A stretch of DNA of 39,824 bases from Rhodospirillaceae bacterium (GTDB taxonomy: Bacteria; Pseudomonadota; Alphaproteobacteria; UBA8366): positions 100,067-139,890 of the forward strand of contig PBOR01000043.1 of the NCBI GenBank assembly GCA_002724395.1, read 5' to 3'. Position numbers and translations under genes: made by a program. The notes under the pieces are model-generated. The model was not told the DNA's origin. It saw nothing but the letters and a program-made list of their open reading frames with translations, and made no database searches. This document shows positions 32,358-39,824 of the stretch, one piece after another. The first letter of the stretch is position 1. Each line of letters starts with the position of its first letter.

Positions 32358-32884
32358 GTACTCTTAATTTTTAAATGCTTCCCTTCTCAGCTTTAGCGTT
32401 CACATAATGAACAAATAAATCTTAACTGTCAAACCAGCCTCCGACGGGGGGATAGAAAACGGCCAATTTCAATCGGGTGATCGCTTGACCAGCAAAAGAA
32501 TCAGCTGTACTATCATGGTGTTCGTCTTATGAACGCTCTGTGTGATCGTCTAACCTTAAGGGCAACATCGTGCCAAATTAGGGATGGGAATGGTCGACCT
32601 AGACCGAAAAATACATGCACGCGGGGACCTTATGCACCTGGTGTGCAGTAGCGTGTTAGCAGCGTGTCGTTTGTTGGAAACTTCCTCCCCCATGATACCT
32701 GGAACACAAGGTGCCAAGCGTCTCTGCGAATGCAATTCGCCAATATCTTTAACAGCGTGGAATAAGTTAAACCTAAAAGGAACGTCTTGCACAAAGCCAT
32801 CTACTATTTTTTTTAAAATTTTACTGCTCAACCTCTAAAGGTCATCTCATCAATTCCAAAGACCCCATTTCTGATCTCGCGGCG
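32358..32884 (+). other. Long intergenic or leader region with a promoter before the PhyH gene
   Basis: No credible gene is present. A good promoter lies at 32485-32513: TTGACC, exactly 17 nt, then TACTAT. Transcription from about 32520 would leave a leader of about 350 nt before the PhyH-type gene at 32885. The only ORF in it (32584-32838) has no ribosome site or protein-like pattern. A run of eight T lies at about 32807-32814. AAAGG at about 32837-32841 is the nearest ribosome-site-like sequence to the following gene. The leader could hold a regulatory RNA, but I recognise none. Confidence 0.45.
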
Positions 32885-33844
32885 TTGCCAGCCGCTGAAC
32901 CAGCGGACTTGTTCGATATGGCTACCGGTGACGTCGAAGTTTCATCAATCGTCGCCTGTTTAAAGAAGCGTGGATTTTGTGTCCTTCGCAATTTATTCAC
33001 CGCGGATGTGATTGATTCCGTAAACGCGCGCGCAGATCAATATTTAGGAAAGCCTGCCATAGCCGGCGCGCCGGGGTATTGGCAAGTTGATCATCCCAAA
33101 AAGTTAGTACACCCCTTCACATTGGGTGGCCCAACACTCGATTTGATGCTGGATGACCGCGTGATTAATATAGTCGAAGAAGTGATGGATAGTGAATGCG
33201 TACTAGCCGAATGCATGCTCAAGCTTGATAAGGGTGTCGGATACACCTACTTCCCAATGCACAGCGATTTTTCCATTGGCTGGGCGAAATCGCCGGCTGC
33301 ATCCGACGGTCTCACGTTAGATCAATTAAAGAAGGTGGTTGGCATCGGCGCTGTAATATATCTCGCTGAAACAAATACTGGTGCTTTTTCTTACTGCGAC
33401 AGTACGCACAAATTGCTATCCCCTAAAGGCCAAAATCTTAACGCCTACAGTGAGGAAGAACGGCAGTTAATTCTAGCACGAAAAGTGCGTTGCGACGGGT
33501 TAAAGGGAGATCTAGTGCTATTCGACGATCGTGGCTTTCATGGCCCCGACCAGCCCTCAAACATCGAAAGATTGGTCATCCTGCTGGATTATTTTAATGT
33601 GGGTGAGCTTGGTCATACGCAGGTATCCCCCATGCCAATTTGGTCCAGCGATATTGCTAATCTTTCAGAAATCCAACTCCGCGTAGCTGGTGTCGGCGCA
33701 AACTTCATGGTAGCGCCAAATAAATATACTCATACAAGGTTTCAGAATAACCTTTGGTATCGGCCTTTAGCATGGCTTGTTTCGCGGGCCTATTTCTGGC
33801 AGCACTTTAAATTCATTATCAAGCGCCTACTCGGGCGTACTTAA
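32885..33844 (+). CDS. Phytanoyl-CoA dioxygenase (PhyH) family protein
   Basis: About 319 residues, an Fe(II)/2-oxoglutarate-dependent oxygenase fold. The iron ligands fit His126 and Asp128 (PMHSDFS) and His219 (GFHGPDQP), and Arg229 would bind 2-oxoglutarate. KKRGFCVLRNLFTADVIDSV is the typical front. The start is uncertain: the frame is open from 32777, TTG at 32885 has no ribosome site, and the only AAAGG (about 32837-32841) precedes an ATC codon at 32849. The C-terminal 40 residues (YRPLAWLVSRAYFWQHFKFIIKRLLGRT) are basic-hydrophobic and may touch the membrane. In this glycan region, hydroxylation of a sugar or lipid is a fair guess. Confidence 0.78.
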   Translation: MPAAEPADLFDMATGDVEVSSIVACLKKRGFCVLRNLFTADVIDSVNARADQYLGKPAIAGAPGYWQVDHPKKLVHPFTLGGPTLDLMLDDRVINIVEEVMDSECVLAECMLKLDKGVGYTYFPMHSDFSIGWAKSPAASDGLTLDQLKKVVGIGAVIYLAETNTGAFSYCDSTHKLLSPKGQNLNAYSEEERQLILARKVRCDGLKGDLVLFDDRGFHGPDQPSNIERLVILLDYFNVGELGHTQVSPMPIWSSDIANLSEIQLRVAGVGANFMVAPNKYTHTRFQNNLWYRPLAWLVSRAYFWQHFKFIIKRLLGRT

Positions 33845-33865
33845 AAACAATACAAAGTAGGTACC

Positions 33866-34816
33866 ATGGTAACTTTTGCACACGCGATTTCCCGCTGCAT
33901 GCCTCGGCCTCTCGGAAACTGGCTACGTCCCAAATGGCATTGGACGCGAGAATACTGCCTGTTGCGACTCTCCGAAGGTGGCAATACCCGATTCGATCCG
34001 GAATTGCTATGTCGTGTAGTGCGCAAGCCTATCGGCGATACCTATTTCGAGGCAACCTATCGCTCCTATCGTGAATTTCGACGGATCGTGAATTTTGGCC
34101 GCAACCCTGACGATTTAGTATTCATTTGGCTTAACGCAATAAGCGACTGTGAAACCCTTTATGACATAGGCGCCGCCAATGGGCATGAAGGACTAGCAGC
34201 AAATGCGTTGCACAAATGTAATATCGTCTATGTAGAATTATTCACTCCCAGCATCGATAGTATCCTGAAAGGTACAGTGCTCGCGCAGCGCCGTGGTGCT
34301 ACAGCAGATCAATTTGAAGTTATCGCTGCTGGCTGCGACCGCGAGGAACGCTATGCCAAGGTCCTTTTGCACCAGCCGCCCGTCCCCGGCGGCACCCATA
34401 ACACCTTTGCCAATGTGGATGCCTATTGCCGCGGCGGCCGCGCAAATGAGCGCGTTTGGGCCTCCCAATGGTCACCATCGGTAACCATAGATTCCTTGCA
34501 TGGCAAACACCGCCTGCCTAAACCAACCCACGTCAAAATAGACATTGACGGCTTTGAGGACCGCGCCATAGAAGGGGCCAGCAAAACATTGAAATCTAGA
34601 TATGTCAAAAGCTGGATCATCGAAGTTAATCCAGGTCGTAGCGAAATGATCGCCGATGCTATGACTAGAAACGGCTACAAAGATATTGCTCAATTCGTTC
34701 ATTACCCGGGCTTTGATGACGCGGTTGATCACCTCTATGTTCGCGACGATTTAGTGGCAGATTACAAAAGTCGTCTAGCTGAGACGAGCAGACGGTTATT
34801 CGGAGGGAAAAATTAG
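33866..34816 (+). CDS. FkbM family methyltransferase
   Basis: 316 residues. FkbM-type O-methyltransferases modify sugars, including capsular and O-antigen units. The SAM site reads ETLYDIGAANGHEGLAANALHKCNIVYVELF. The defining FkbM core is THVKIDIDGFEDRAIEGASKTLKSRYVKSWIIEVNPG (KIDIDGxE). VTIDSL before it is also typical. It starts 21 nt after the PhyH gene on the same strand, preceded by AGTAGGTACC, so the two are probably co-transcribed and could act on the same sugar chain. Confidence 0.88.
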   Translation: MVTFAHAISRCMPRPLGNWLRPKWHWTREYCLLRLSEGGNTRFDPELLCRVVRKPIGDTYFEATYRSYREFRRIVNFGRNPDDLVFIWLNAISDCETLYDIGAANGHEGLAANALHKCNIVYVELFTPSIDSILKGTVLAQRRGATADQFEVIAAGCDREERYAKVLLHQPPVPGGTHNTFANVDAYCRGGRANERVWASQWSPSVTIDSLHGKHRLPKPTHVKIDIDGFEDRAIEGASKTLKSRYVKSWIIEVNPGRSEMIADAMTRNGYKDIAQFVHYPGFDDAVDHLYVRDDLVADYKSRLAETSRRLFGGKN

Positions 34817-34974
34817 GACAAACCAATATTATGGCGCACCGCAAAATTACATGTTCTTTTGGACCGATAATCCTGAGTTCAAATCACGAGACCCGTTCAA
34901 ATTTGAAAATAAAACACACTTATCACACAAGGCTGTGCGGGAAATCACGCTCGCCCCTAAATTGGTGATCTATT

Positions 34975-36477
34975 ATGTCTCAAAAAAAGTACGCCTATTA
35001 TGTCACGTCTCCGGAACTGCGTTGGCTGTGGAAAGAGCTCGGCGCCGAAATTCAACGCCAGCGCGAACTTATCCCACTGCTCATCGTCCGCACTAAGGAA
35101 GATGGTAAATTTTACACCTCACAATTTGGCCGAGAATTCAAGGGTGAAATAGTTGTTGACCCCGACATTTACGGATTTGTCGTCGATGGTGGAGATCCGA
35201 AACGCAATATGTCAGAGGTATGGGAGAAACTTTCCATATTCGAAAATGATCATGGCATGAGAGTGTTTCGCGACCAGGTTCTCGCCGAACGTTCTTTTGC
35301 GCGTGCTTACCTTTCCGGTGCGCCTAAACTAGCCCGCTCACGAACCTCCGACCGCGCCACAGAAGATCTCATTTTGCAAGCTTGCCTGATGGCAATTGAG
35401 CACTATGAGGACCTATTTTGTCGCTTTCCGCCCGGGCTCGCAGTAGTCGTAACCGGTGGTTCTTGTGTTTTAGGAAAACCCCTAACAGTGCTATGTCGCA
35501 AGCACAAAGTACCCTTCCGAAATTTGACGCATAGTAGGTTTAGCCATGGATATTTTTGGGCTGAAGACGAATACGGTAATGCGCCTGTTGTCTCCAATGC
35601 GATTGCAGAGTTTCCTAACCCCAGCGATGCAGAAATAGAATGCGCACATCAGGAAATTTCACCGACCGGCGATTTCACGCACTATGTCAAAACTTTAAGT
35701 GCGCGCATGCGGCTCAGCAAGCTACTATGGTCATCCGCTTATAATTTTGCCGCCTATGTCTATGGCCGGCTGAAAGGGTACTCAAGGACGCGCGTAACCT
35801 ACTATCCAAGCGAAGTCGCCAAACAACTGTTTAGGACACGTGCTCAGTGGCGATATTTATCGCAACGCAAACGGCCCTTCTTGAAAGATCTTCCGAACCG
35901 ACCCTTCGTTTTTTTCCCATTACAAACGGAACCAGAGATCTCACTTGGCGGTTTGGCGCCATATTTTTCCAATCAACTTACAACCATTATGGAAATTTCC
36001 TTAAGTCTGCCTGCCGGTGTCTTGCTGGTCATTAAGGAACACCCGGTTCAGTCGGGTGTGCGCGGGCGTTCCTTTTACAAATCAATTGAGGCACTACCGA
36101 ATACGATCCTCATCAATATTCAACAAGACAGTTACCCACTGATAGATAACGCAGCACTTGTCGTTTCAGTAACAAGCTCTGCCGCTCACGAAGCTGCGGG
36201 AATGGGAAAGAAAGTTGCCTATTTTAGTCCCCACGGCGTCATTCATGCAGTTCCGCATGTGCATCATATTGCCTCATATAACGACCTCCATCGTCTGGCA
36301 GGGTTGCTCACAGACGACCCAGACAGTGCTAAGCAGCGACAGCGTGATGGTGCACGATATTTTCTTGCATTACGCAAAATCTCTCTGGATTTTCCCAAGG
36401 ATCAATTCAATTTGAATAAAGTTCCGAGTGAAGATGAAATTTGCAATATCGCGAATTCCCTTTTAAACACTCTATGA
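34975..36477 (+). CDS. Capsule-biosynthesis-like protein (Capsule_synth type)
   Basis: 500 residues. The C-terminal half resembles the glycosyltransferase-like fold of capsule proteins KpsS/KpsC: RPFVFFPLQTEPEISLGGLAPYFSNQLTTIMEISLSLPAGVLLVIKEHPVQSG, then NTILINIQQDSYPLIDNAALVVSVTSSAAHEAAGMGKKVAYFS. KEHP and VTSSAAHEA are the best family marks. The N-terminal half is alpha/beta with VVVTGGSCVLGKPLTVLCRKHKVPF, maybe a second Rossmann lobe. It would add or link sugars in surface polysaccharide assembly. GGTGATCT precedes the ATG. It is convergent with the LegB-like gene. Confidence 0.7.
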   Translation: MSQKKYAYYVTSPELRWLWKELGAEIQRQRELIPLLIVRTKEDGKFYTSQFGREFKGEIVVDPDIYGFVVDGGDPKRNMSEVWEKLSIFENDHGMRVFRDQVLAERSFARAYLSGAPKLARSRTSDRATEDLILQACLMAIEHYEDLFCRFPPGLAVVVTGGSCVLGKPLTVLCRKHKVPFRNLTHSRFSHGYFWAEDEYGNAPVVSNAIAEFPNPSDAEIECAHQEISPTGDFTHYVKTLSARMRLSKLLWSSAYNFAAYVYGRLKGYSRTRVTYYPSEVAKQLFRTRAQWRYLSQRKRPFLKDLPNRPFVFFPLQTEPEISLGGLAPYFSNQLTTIMEISLSLPAGVLLVIKEHPVQSGVRGRSFYKSIEALPNTILINIQQDSYPLIDNAALVVSVTSSAAHEAAGMGKKVAYFSPHGVIHAVPHVHHIASYNDLHRLAGLLTDDPDSAKQRQRDGARYFLALRKISLDFPKDQFNLNKVPSEDEICNIANSLLNTL

Positions 36478-36574
36478 CCACTCTGAGACGCCCCCAAAAA
36501 AACCGGATCCGCCAACTAATCATAAGATCATTCGGAAAGCGCTTTAAATTTTAAAAATCCTTTATCCATAACGC

Positions 36575-37594
36575 CTAGATCAAGTAGTCCGAATCATACC
36601 GTGTTTCTCCAGCCTGAATGATACTTCGCCACCATTCAATCGTATGAGAAAGCCCAAGTTCTAAATCAACCTTCGACTCCCAACCGGTTTTATCGATAAA
36701 TTGTTTAGGACAGGCCAACAATTCTAACACTTCTGATTTGGCTGGCCGCGCGCGCGCATCATCCTGATGAACCGGTTTGTTAGCCCCACAAATAGAGTTG
36801 ACACATTCAACCATCTCACCAATCGTCACAGCCACACCAGACCCGACATTATAGGGTACGCCAAAATCAAGGTTATTAGCACAACCTGCTCGAAGGAACC
36901 CATCGACAGTATCACCCACATAATTAAAATCTCGCTTCGGGGTCAGATCCCCGAGTTTAATAATGTCGCAATCTGGATCAAGCGCTTGACGGATCACGGT
37001 TGGGATTACTGCTCGCTCACTTTGCCGTGGACCATATGTGTTGAAAGGTCTGATAATAACTAAAGGCAACTCGAAAGATCTCACGTAGGCCTCACACATC
37101 ATGTCAGCCGCAATTTTGCTTGCAGAATAAGGAGACTGCCCATGTAACGGGTGGTCCTCGGTTATTGGTGTAAACTCAGCCGAACCATAAACCTCAGAGG
37201 TGGATGTCTGCACCACACGTTCGACACCAAACCGTCGCGCGGCTTCAAGGACATTCAAAGTCCCAGATACATTTACATCTATATATGATTGAGGTGCTTC
37301 GTAAGAAAAGGGGATAGCAATAAGTGCAGCGAGGTGAAACACAATTTCTTGCTTCTCGACTATAGCATTCACACAACCGGCATCACGGATATCGCCGCGC
37401 TTTATCGTAAGGTCACCGCGGATTGATTGGTCCACTTTGTCTAACCACCCATTGGAGCCGAAAGAGTTATATTGCGCCAAAGCGGTGACATTGGCGCCCT
37501 TCCTAACGAGTTCTTCTGATAAATGGGAGCCGATAAAACCATCTGCGCCAGTGACAAGAACATTTTTTTCTTTATAGGAAATATTTGACATCAT
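36575..37594 (-). CDS. NAD-dependent nucleotide-sugar 4,6-dehydratase/epimerase (LegB-like)
   Basis: 339 residues, extended SDR. The NAD site is NVLVTGADGFIGSHLSEELVRKG. The catalytic Tyr-x3-Lys is YSASKIAAD. ALAQYNSFGSNGWLDKV is characteristic of LegB-type dehydratases that start legionaminic/pseudaminic-like sugar synthesis from UDP- or GDP-GlcNAc. PFNTYGPRQSERAVIPTVIRQAL and LTPKRDFNYVGDTVDGFL are also typical. The exact sugar is unknown. The remaining leg/pse genes are not in the window. It lies on the minus strand downstream of the two unknown proteins, with a 101-nt gap. Confidence 0.85.
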   Translation of the reverse strand: MMSNISYKEKNVLVTGADGFIGSHLSEELVRKGANVTALAQYNSFGSNGWLDKVDQSIRGDLTIKRGDIRDAGCVNAIVEKQEIVFHLAALIAIPFSYEAPQSYIDVNVSGTLNVLEAARRFGVERVVQTSTSEVYGSAEFTPITEDHPLHGQSPYSASKIAADMMCEAYVRSFELPLVIIRPFNTYGPRQSERAVIPTVIRQALDPDCDIIKLGDLTPKRDFNYVGDTVDGFLRAGCANNLDFGVPYNVGSGVAVTIGEMVECVNSICGANKPVHQDDARARPAKSEVLELLACPKQFIDKTGWESKVDLELGLSHTIEWWRSIIQAGETRYDSDYLI

Positions 37595-37695
37595 TTTTGA
37601 GAGCCGTACCTATTCCAATAATCCATTGATATCGACGTATACCCTGCTGGTCCAGCGTGCGGCATGCTACTCGCCCTCAGCCGAACATCACAGGC

Positions 37696-38529
37696 TCATA
37701 ATCCCTTCTTCAAACGCCGGTTCCTCAGCCAAAACCCCAAATTTAATCTAAACCATCTAAAAGCTGGTAAATGCGTGGCCTCCCCGCGGTAAGGGTCTAA
37801 GTGTTCATGGTCAGTAATAAGCAAAGGGTCTGCAAATGAGTGTTTTATTATATAAGTGATAACACGATTTGTGGCGCTAACTTGAATTTGACCGGACCAT
37901 GCTGCCCCTCTGTCCTTCAATAACCGGTCCAATTGGACATGGACTGCACTATTAGGCTCTACACGGATGCGACGGATTTCGCCTGCTGTATCGCTGTGCA
38001 CATTTGCGATGATAGGCCGTTGGTAAGGATTAATCATTACCAGTGTTTCACTGAAGTCACGCGCTTGATCAATTCGGACTGCAGGATATCCATCGACAAA
38101 TTTTCCATAAGCCGCTATCTGCGCAATTACCGATGGAGAGGAATACTTCAACGTGTTGTCTGAAAAAAACGATTTGTTACCTGCTCGTGTATAAATCGAA
38201 TAAAAATTTGGCGGTATATTATTTGAGAACAACGGTGCCTCATCCTGGGTATAAAATCCAATCTCTAAATAACCGCCCGGCCATTGATCCGGCCGCGCGG
38301 ACCAATGAAATGCCGGCGGCGGGTCCCCAAGCAAGTTTCCATCTTCAAAACGGTGTTCAATCTGATCCGCAAAAATGCGCTGACCTTCTGAATAGACATC
38401 GATTTTTTGAATAATACCGCCTGTTCCATCAAGCAAGCACTCCCCGACACCCCTTAGGTTACCTGTCAGGCAGCACGAATGACCTGGATAAAGTGCAGAA
38501 ATCGAGGGTATGAGGTAATTGAAAGTCAT
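37696..38529 (-). CDS. Hypothetical protein, beta-rich, glycan region
   Basis: 277 residues, not recognised. No signal peptide or membrane helix is seen. The protein is mainly predicted beta: DVYSEGQRIFADQIEHRFEDG, YLEIGFYTQDEAPLF, FSETLVMINPYQRPIIANVHSDTAGEIRRIRVEPNSAVHVQLDRLL. The C-terminus is basic (WFRLNLGFWLRNRRLKKGL). The middle part has the same run of features as the upstream neighbour (Tyr/Gly segment, E-x-LV strand, then I/V-x-V...VH), hinting that both carry a related beta-sandwich domain. It starts 6 nt after that gene, so they form one operon. Confidence 0.65.
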   Translation of the reverse strand: MTFNYLIPSISALYPGHSCCLTGNLRGVGECLLDGTGGIIQKIDVYSEGQRIFADQIEHRFEDGNLLGDPPPAFHWSARPDQWPGGYLEIGFYTQDEAPLFSNNIPPNFYSIYTRAGNKSFFSDNTLKYSSPSVIAQIAAYGKFVDGYPAVRIDQARDFSETLVMINPYQRPIIANVHSDTAGEIRRIRVEPNSAVHVQLDRLLKDRGAAWSGQIQVSATNRVITYIIKHSFADPLLITDHEHLDPYRGEATHLPAFRWFRLNLGFWLRNRRLKKGL

Positions 38530-38535
38530 AAAACA

Positions 38536-39516
38536 CTATGGATGATCGACCGAAATTCGAGACAAGTCGGGTGTTGCACAAAGCAGCATCACTTTCGCCG
38601 CATGGCCTATTTGAGCGCGCAAGGAATAAACAAGTTCATCAGGCGCAATGCCTGTAACCTCGTGAACATATGCGCCTTTCCCAGCTAATGTTTCCTGCTT
38701 AACTTGCAGCGAACCTGCCGCAACGCCTAGCGGCGAAAATGGATAAGCAATACTAAATACCAGATCGACCCGAGACGCATTCAGCACAATTACAAAAAGC
38801 CGCTCCTCATCGGTTCTATTTTGAGCTGTGAACCAAATATCGCCAGGAGAATTATAAGCCTGACTGTGCACAGCACTCGATCCATCTTTCGACAATATTT
38901 CCACCTGCGGTCTAGTAGTACCACGGTTTCCGGGAAACTTGCCGAACCGGTCAATCTCAACCATACCAATCGAAAAGGGCTGTCCTTCTTCCGGTGGATC
39001 GAGAAAAGTCGACACCGGCACATTCAACTCCTCGCCAACGCCCAGTAGAGCTGTGTTTCGTTTTAGCAACCCGCCCGCAGCATTTCTAATCGCGTACCGT
39101 ATTTTGAAGGGTGGATTATGCCCCTCTTTGAACAAAAGCTTATGATTTGTCACCCGCAAGTTTGTTTCGATGTCCGGGCCACAGAGAATTGGTATAAAAT
39201 TTGTTCGGTTAAAGGCAATCAACGGAAACACAGTGTCTAACCAATCATACAGGCGAAGTTTCAATGATCGTCTTTCTTGAGCTTTTAAACTCGCGTCCGT
39301 TACTAGACCTGTTGCAGCCGCGGCAGCACCTTCAGATGAACAGAAATACTCCATATTGAGCAAACAGGCTGTACACGTTTGTCCAGCACCCGTTTCGGCC
39401 AATAGCTGGTCGTAGGTCATGCCAGATGGGCGGGCCAATAACTTACGCGCGTCTCCATAAGTTAGGTTGGCACAAGAACAAAGAGGCTCCAAATCCGACT
39501 CTTGCTTAACATCCAT
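38536..39516 (-). CDS. Hypothetical protein with N-terminal BFD-like [2Fe-2S] motif
   Basis: 326 residues from ATG 39516. A TTG five codons earlier is possible. The N-terminus matches the bacterioferritin-associated ferredoxin/NirB-type [2Fe-2S] domain: CSC at residues 13-15, then LTYGDARKLLARPSGMTYDQLLAETGAGQTCTAC with Cys48 and Cys51 (CxC...TGAGxxCxxC). The remainder, from about residue 80, is beta-rich and not recognised (NPPFKIRYAIRNAAGG, GDIWFTAQNRTDEERLFVIVLNASRVDLVF). A cluster domain fused to a binding-type beta domain is unusual. It is co-transcribed with the hypothetical gene 6 nt downstream. A sensing or electron-transfer role in the glycan region is only a guess. Confidence 0.7.
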   Translation of the reverse strand: MDVKQESDLEPLCSCANLTYGDARKLLARPSGMTYDQLLAETGAGQTCTACLLNMEYFCSSEGAAAAATGLVTDASLKAQERRSLKLRLYDWLDTVFPLIAFNRTNFIPILCGPDIETNLRVTNHKLLFKEGHNPPFKIRYAIRNAAGGLLKRNTALLGVGEELNVPVSTFLDPPEEGQPFSIGMVEIDRFGKFPGNRGTTRPQVEILSKDGSSAVHSQAYNSPGDIWFTAQNRTDEERLFVIVLNASRVDLVFSIAYPFSPLGVAAGSLQVKQETLAGKGAYVHEVTGIAPDELVYSLRAQIGHAAKVMLLCATPDLSRISVDHP

Positions 39517-39602
39517 ATACTTTGCGTCCAAGAAACAGGAATAATTTCCTGATTAAGGCCAATCTGACATTCTATTGCGTCAAATCTATCTTAAAATTCA
39601 CG

Positions 39603-39630
39603 TTGACAGAAACTCATAGAATTTTATTAT
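39603..39630 (+). promoter_or_regulatory. Sigma70-type promoter before the right-edge SDR gene
   Basis: TTGACA (39603-39608) and TATTAT (39625-39630) are 16 nt apart. The -35 is perfect and the -10 matches five of six. The start would be near 39638, within the inverted repeat at 39636-39656, and the leader to the SDR start would be about 107 nt. Confidence 0.55.
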
Positions 39631-39635
39631 AGCAT

Positions 39636-39656
39636 CGTGTTCATGCAAGGAACACG
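39636..39656 (+). promoter_or_regulatory. Inverted repeat at the predicted start site
   Basis: CGTGTTC-N7-GAACACG is a perfect 7-bp inverted repeat that overlaps the predicted transcription start of the promoter at 39603-39630. It may be an operator, or a 5' hairpin in the leader. The regulator is unknown. Confidence 0.45.
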
Positions 39657-39744
39657 CTTAAACGAACTGTCAGAATAATGAAAGGGCTTTTCACCGGCCC
39701 TGCGGTAGCAATGGCAGTACAGTTTCATTTATTCAGTCAATACA

Positions 39745-39824
39745 TTGAAAAACAATAAACATTTATTTCAACTAAAGGATCGCGTAGTCTACGTAACCGG
39801 TGGACTAGGGCGCATTGGCAAAGC
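39745..39824 (+). CDS. SDR-family oxidoreductase, N-terminal part (cut by window edge)
   Basis: An open frame begins at TTG 39745 (KNNKHLFQLKDRVVYVTGG) and continues to LGRIGK at the edge. VVYVTGGLGRIGK is the dinucleotide-binding TGG-x-G-x-IG of short-chain dehydrogenases. The closest in-frame stop upstream is at about 39706, and no ATG is in frame, so TTG is the likely start. The ribosome site is not obvious. By context it may act on nucleotide sugars or a glycan precursor, but too little is visible. Confidence 0.65.
   Translation, partial: MKNNKHLFQLKDRVVYVTGGLGRIGK

Noticed and set aside
32584..32838. 84-codon ORF in the leader before the PhyH gene
   Set aside because: Composition does not look like a protein, there is no ribosome site, and it overlaps the A/T-rich leader.
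1..39824. CRISPR arrays, insertion sequences or rRNA genes
   Set aside because: No regularly spaced repeats, transposase motifs or rRNA-like conserved segments were seen.

Overview
The window looks like a chromosomal segment of an alphaproteobacterium, most likely an uncultured marine or Rhodospirillales-type lineage. This is inferred from gene content: a polyhydroxyalkanoate (PHA) system with PhaR, PhaA, PhaB and a short PhaC; an argD-argF-hslO operon; recX, apaG, folE, a DUF1289 protein and a trkH potassium channel. Base composition is moderate. No marker gene fixes the species.

Layout. (1) 1-4021 is an accessory zone. It holds two secreted alpha/beta hydrolases (one cut by the window edge), a self-contained micro-gene for a 23-residue Cys-rich peptide (promoter, perfect Shine-Dalgarno, terminator), a run of three hairpins, and a decayed integrative element. 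The element carries a zinc-finger protein behind a consensus promoter with direct repeats, an excisionase-like HTH gene with an amber stop, and an integrase remnant that ends 5 nt from tRNA-Gly(CCC). (2) 4153-15836 is mostly housekeeping: a radical SAM protein, ApaG, FolE, TrkH, a lipoprotein, Hsp33/ArgF/ArgD, an ABC-2 permease without its ATPase, RecX, a methyltransferase, two tandem glutathione transferases and a Nudix hydrolase. (3) 16056-16733 is the most striking locus. It is an AhpD/carboxymuconolactone-decarboxylase-like gene whose CxxC motif reads Cys-Ala-Tyr-UGA, followed by a hairpin with a GGUC apical loop. This is a strong selenoprotein candidate that stop-based annotation would split into two pieces.

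(4) 16821-29471 is carbon storage and acyl-CoA metabolism. phaA and phaB lie on the minus strand. phaC lies on the minus strand with an upstream accessory-subunit gene that overlaps it by 206 nt out of frame. phaR is divergent from these. The phaA and phaR upstream regions share an exact 10-bp motif (GTGCGGTGCA) fitting the TGC-N3-GCA type of PhaR site. Between the two pha clusters sits an apparent operon of a class III CoA-transferase, an enoyl-CoA hydratase and an acetamidase/formamidase. An acyl-CoA synthetase and a ketopantoate-reductase family gene follow, translationally coupled.

(5) 29482-39824 looks like a surface-glycan region: three methyltransferase or oxygenase-type modifiers (a class I methyltransferase, a PhyH dioxygenase and an FkbM methyltransferase), APS kinase CysC without CysDN in view, a capsule-synthesis-like protein, a LegB-like 4,6-dehydratase/epimerase, and two adjacent unrecognised proteins. 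One of these starts with a BFD-type [2Fe-2S] motif. An SDR gene is cut by the right edge. All family assignments come from reading motifs. No database search was possible.
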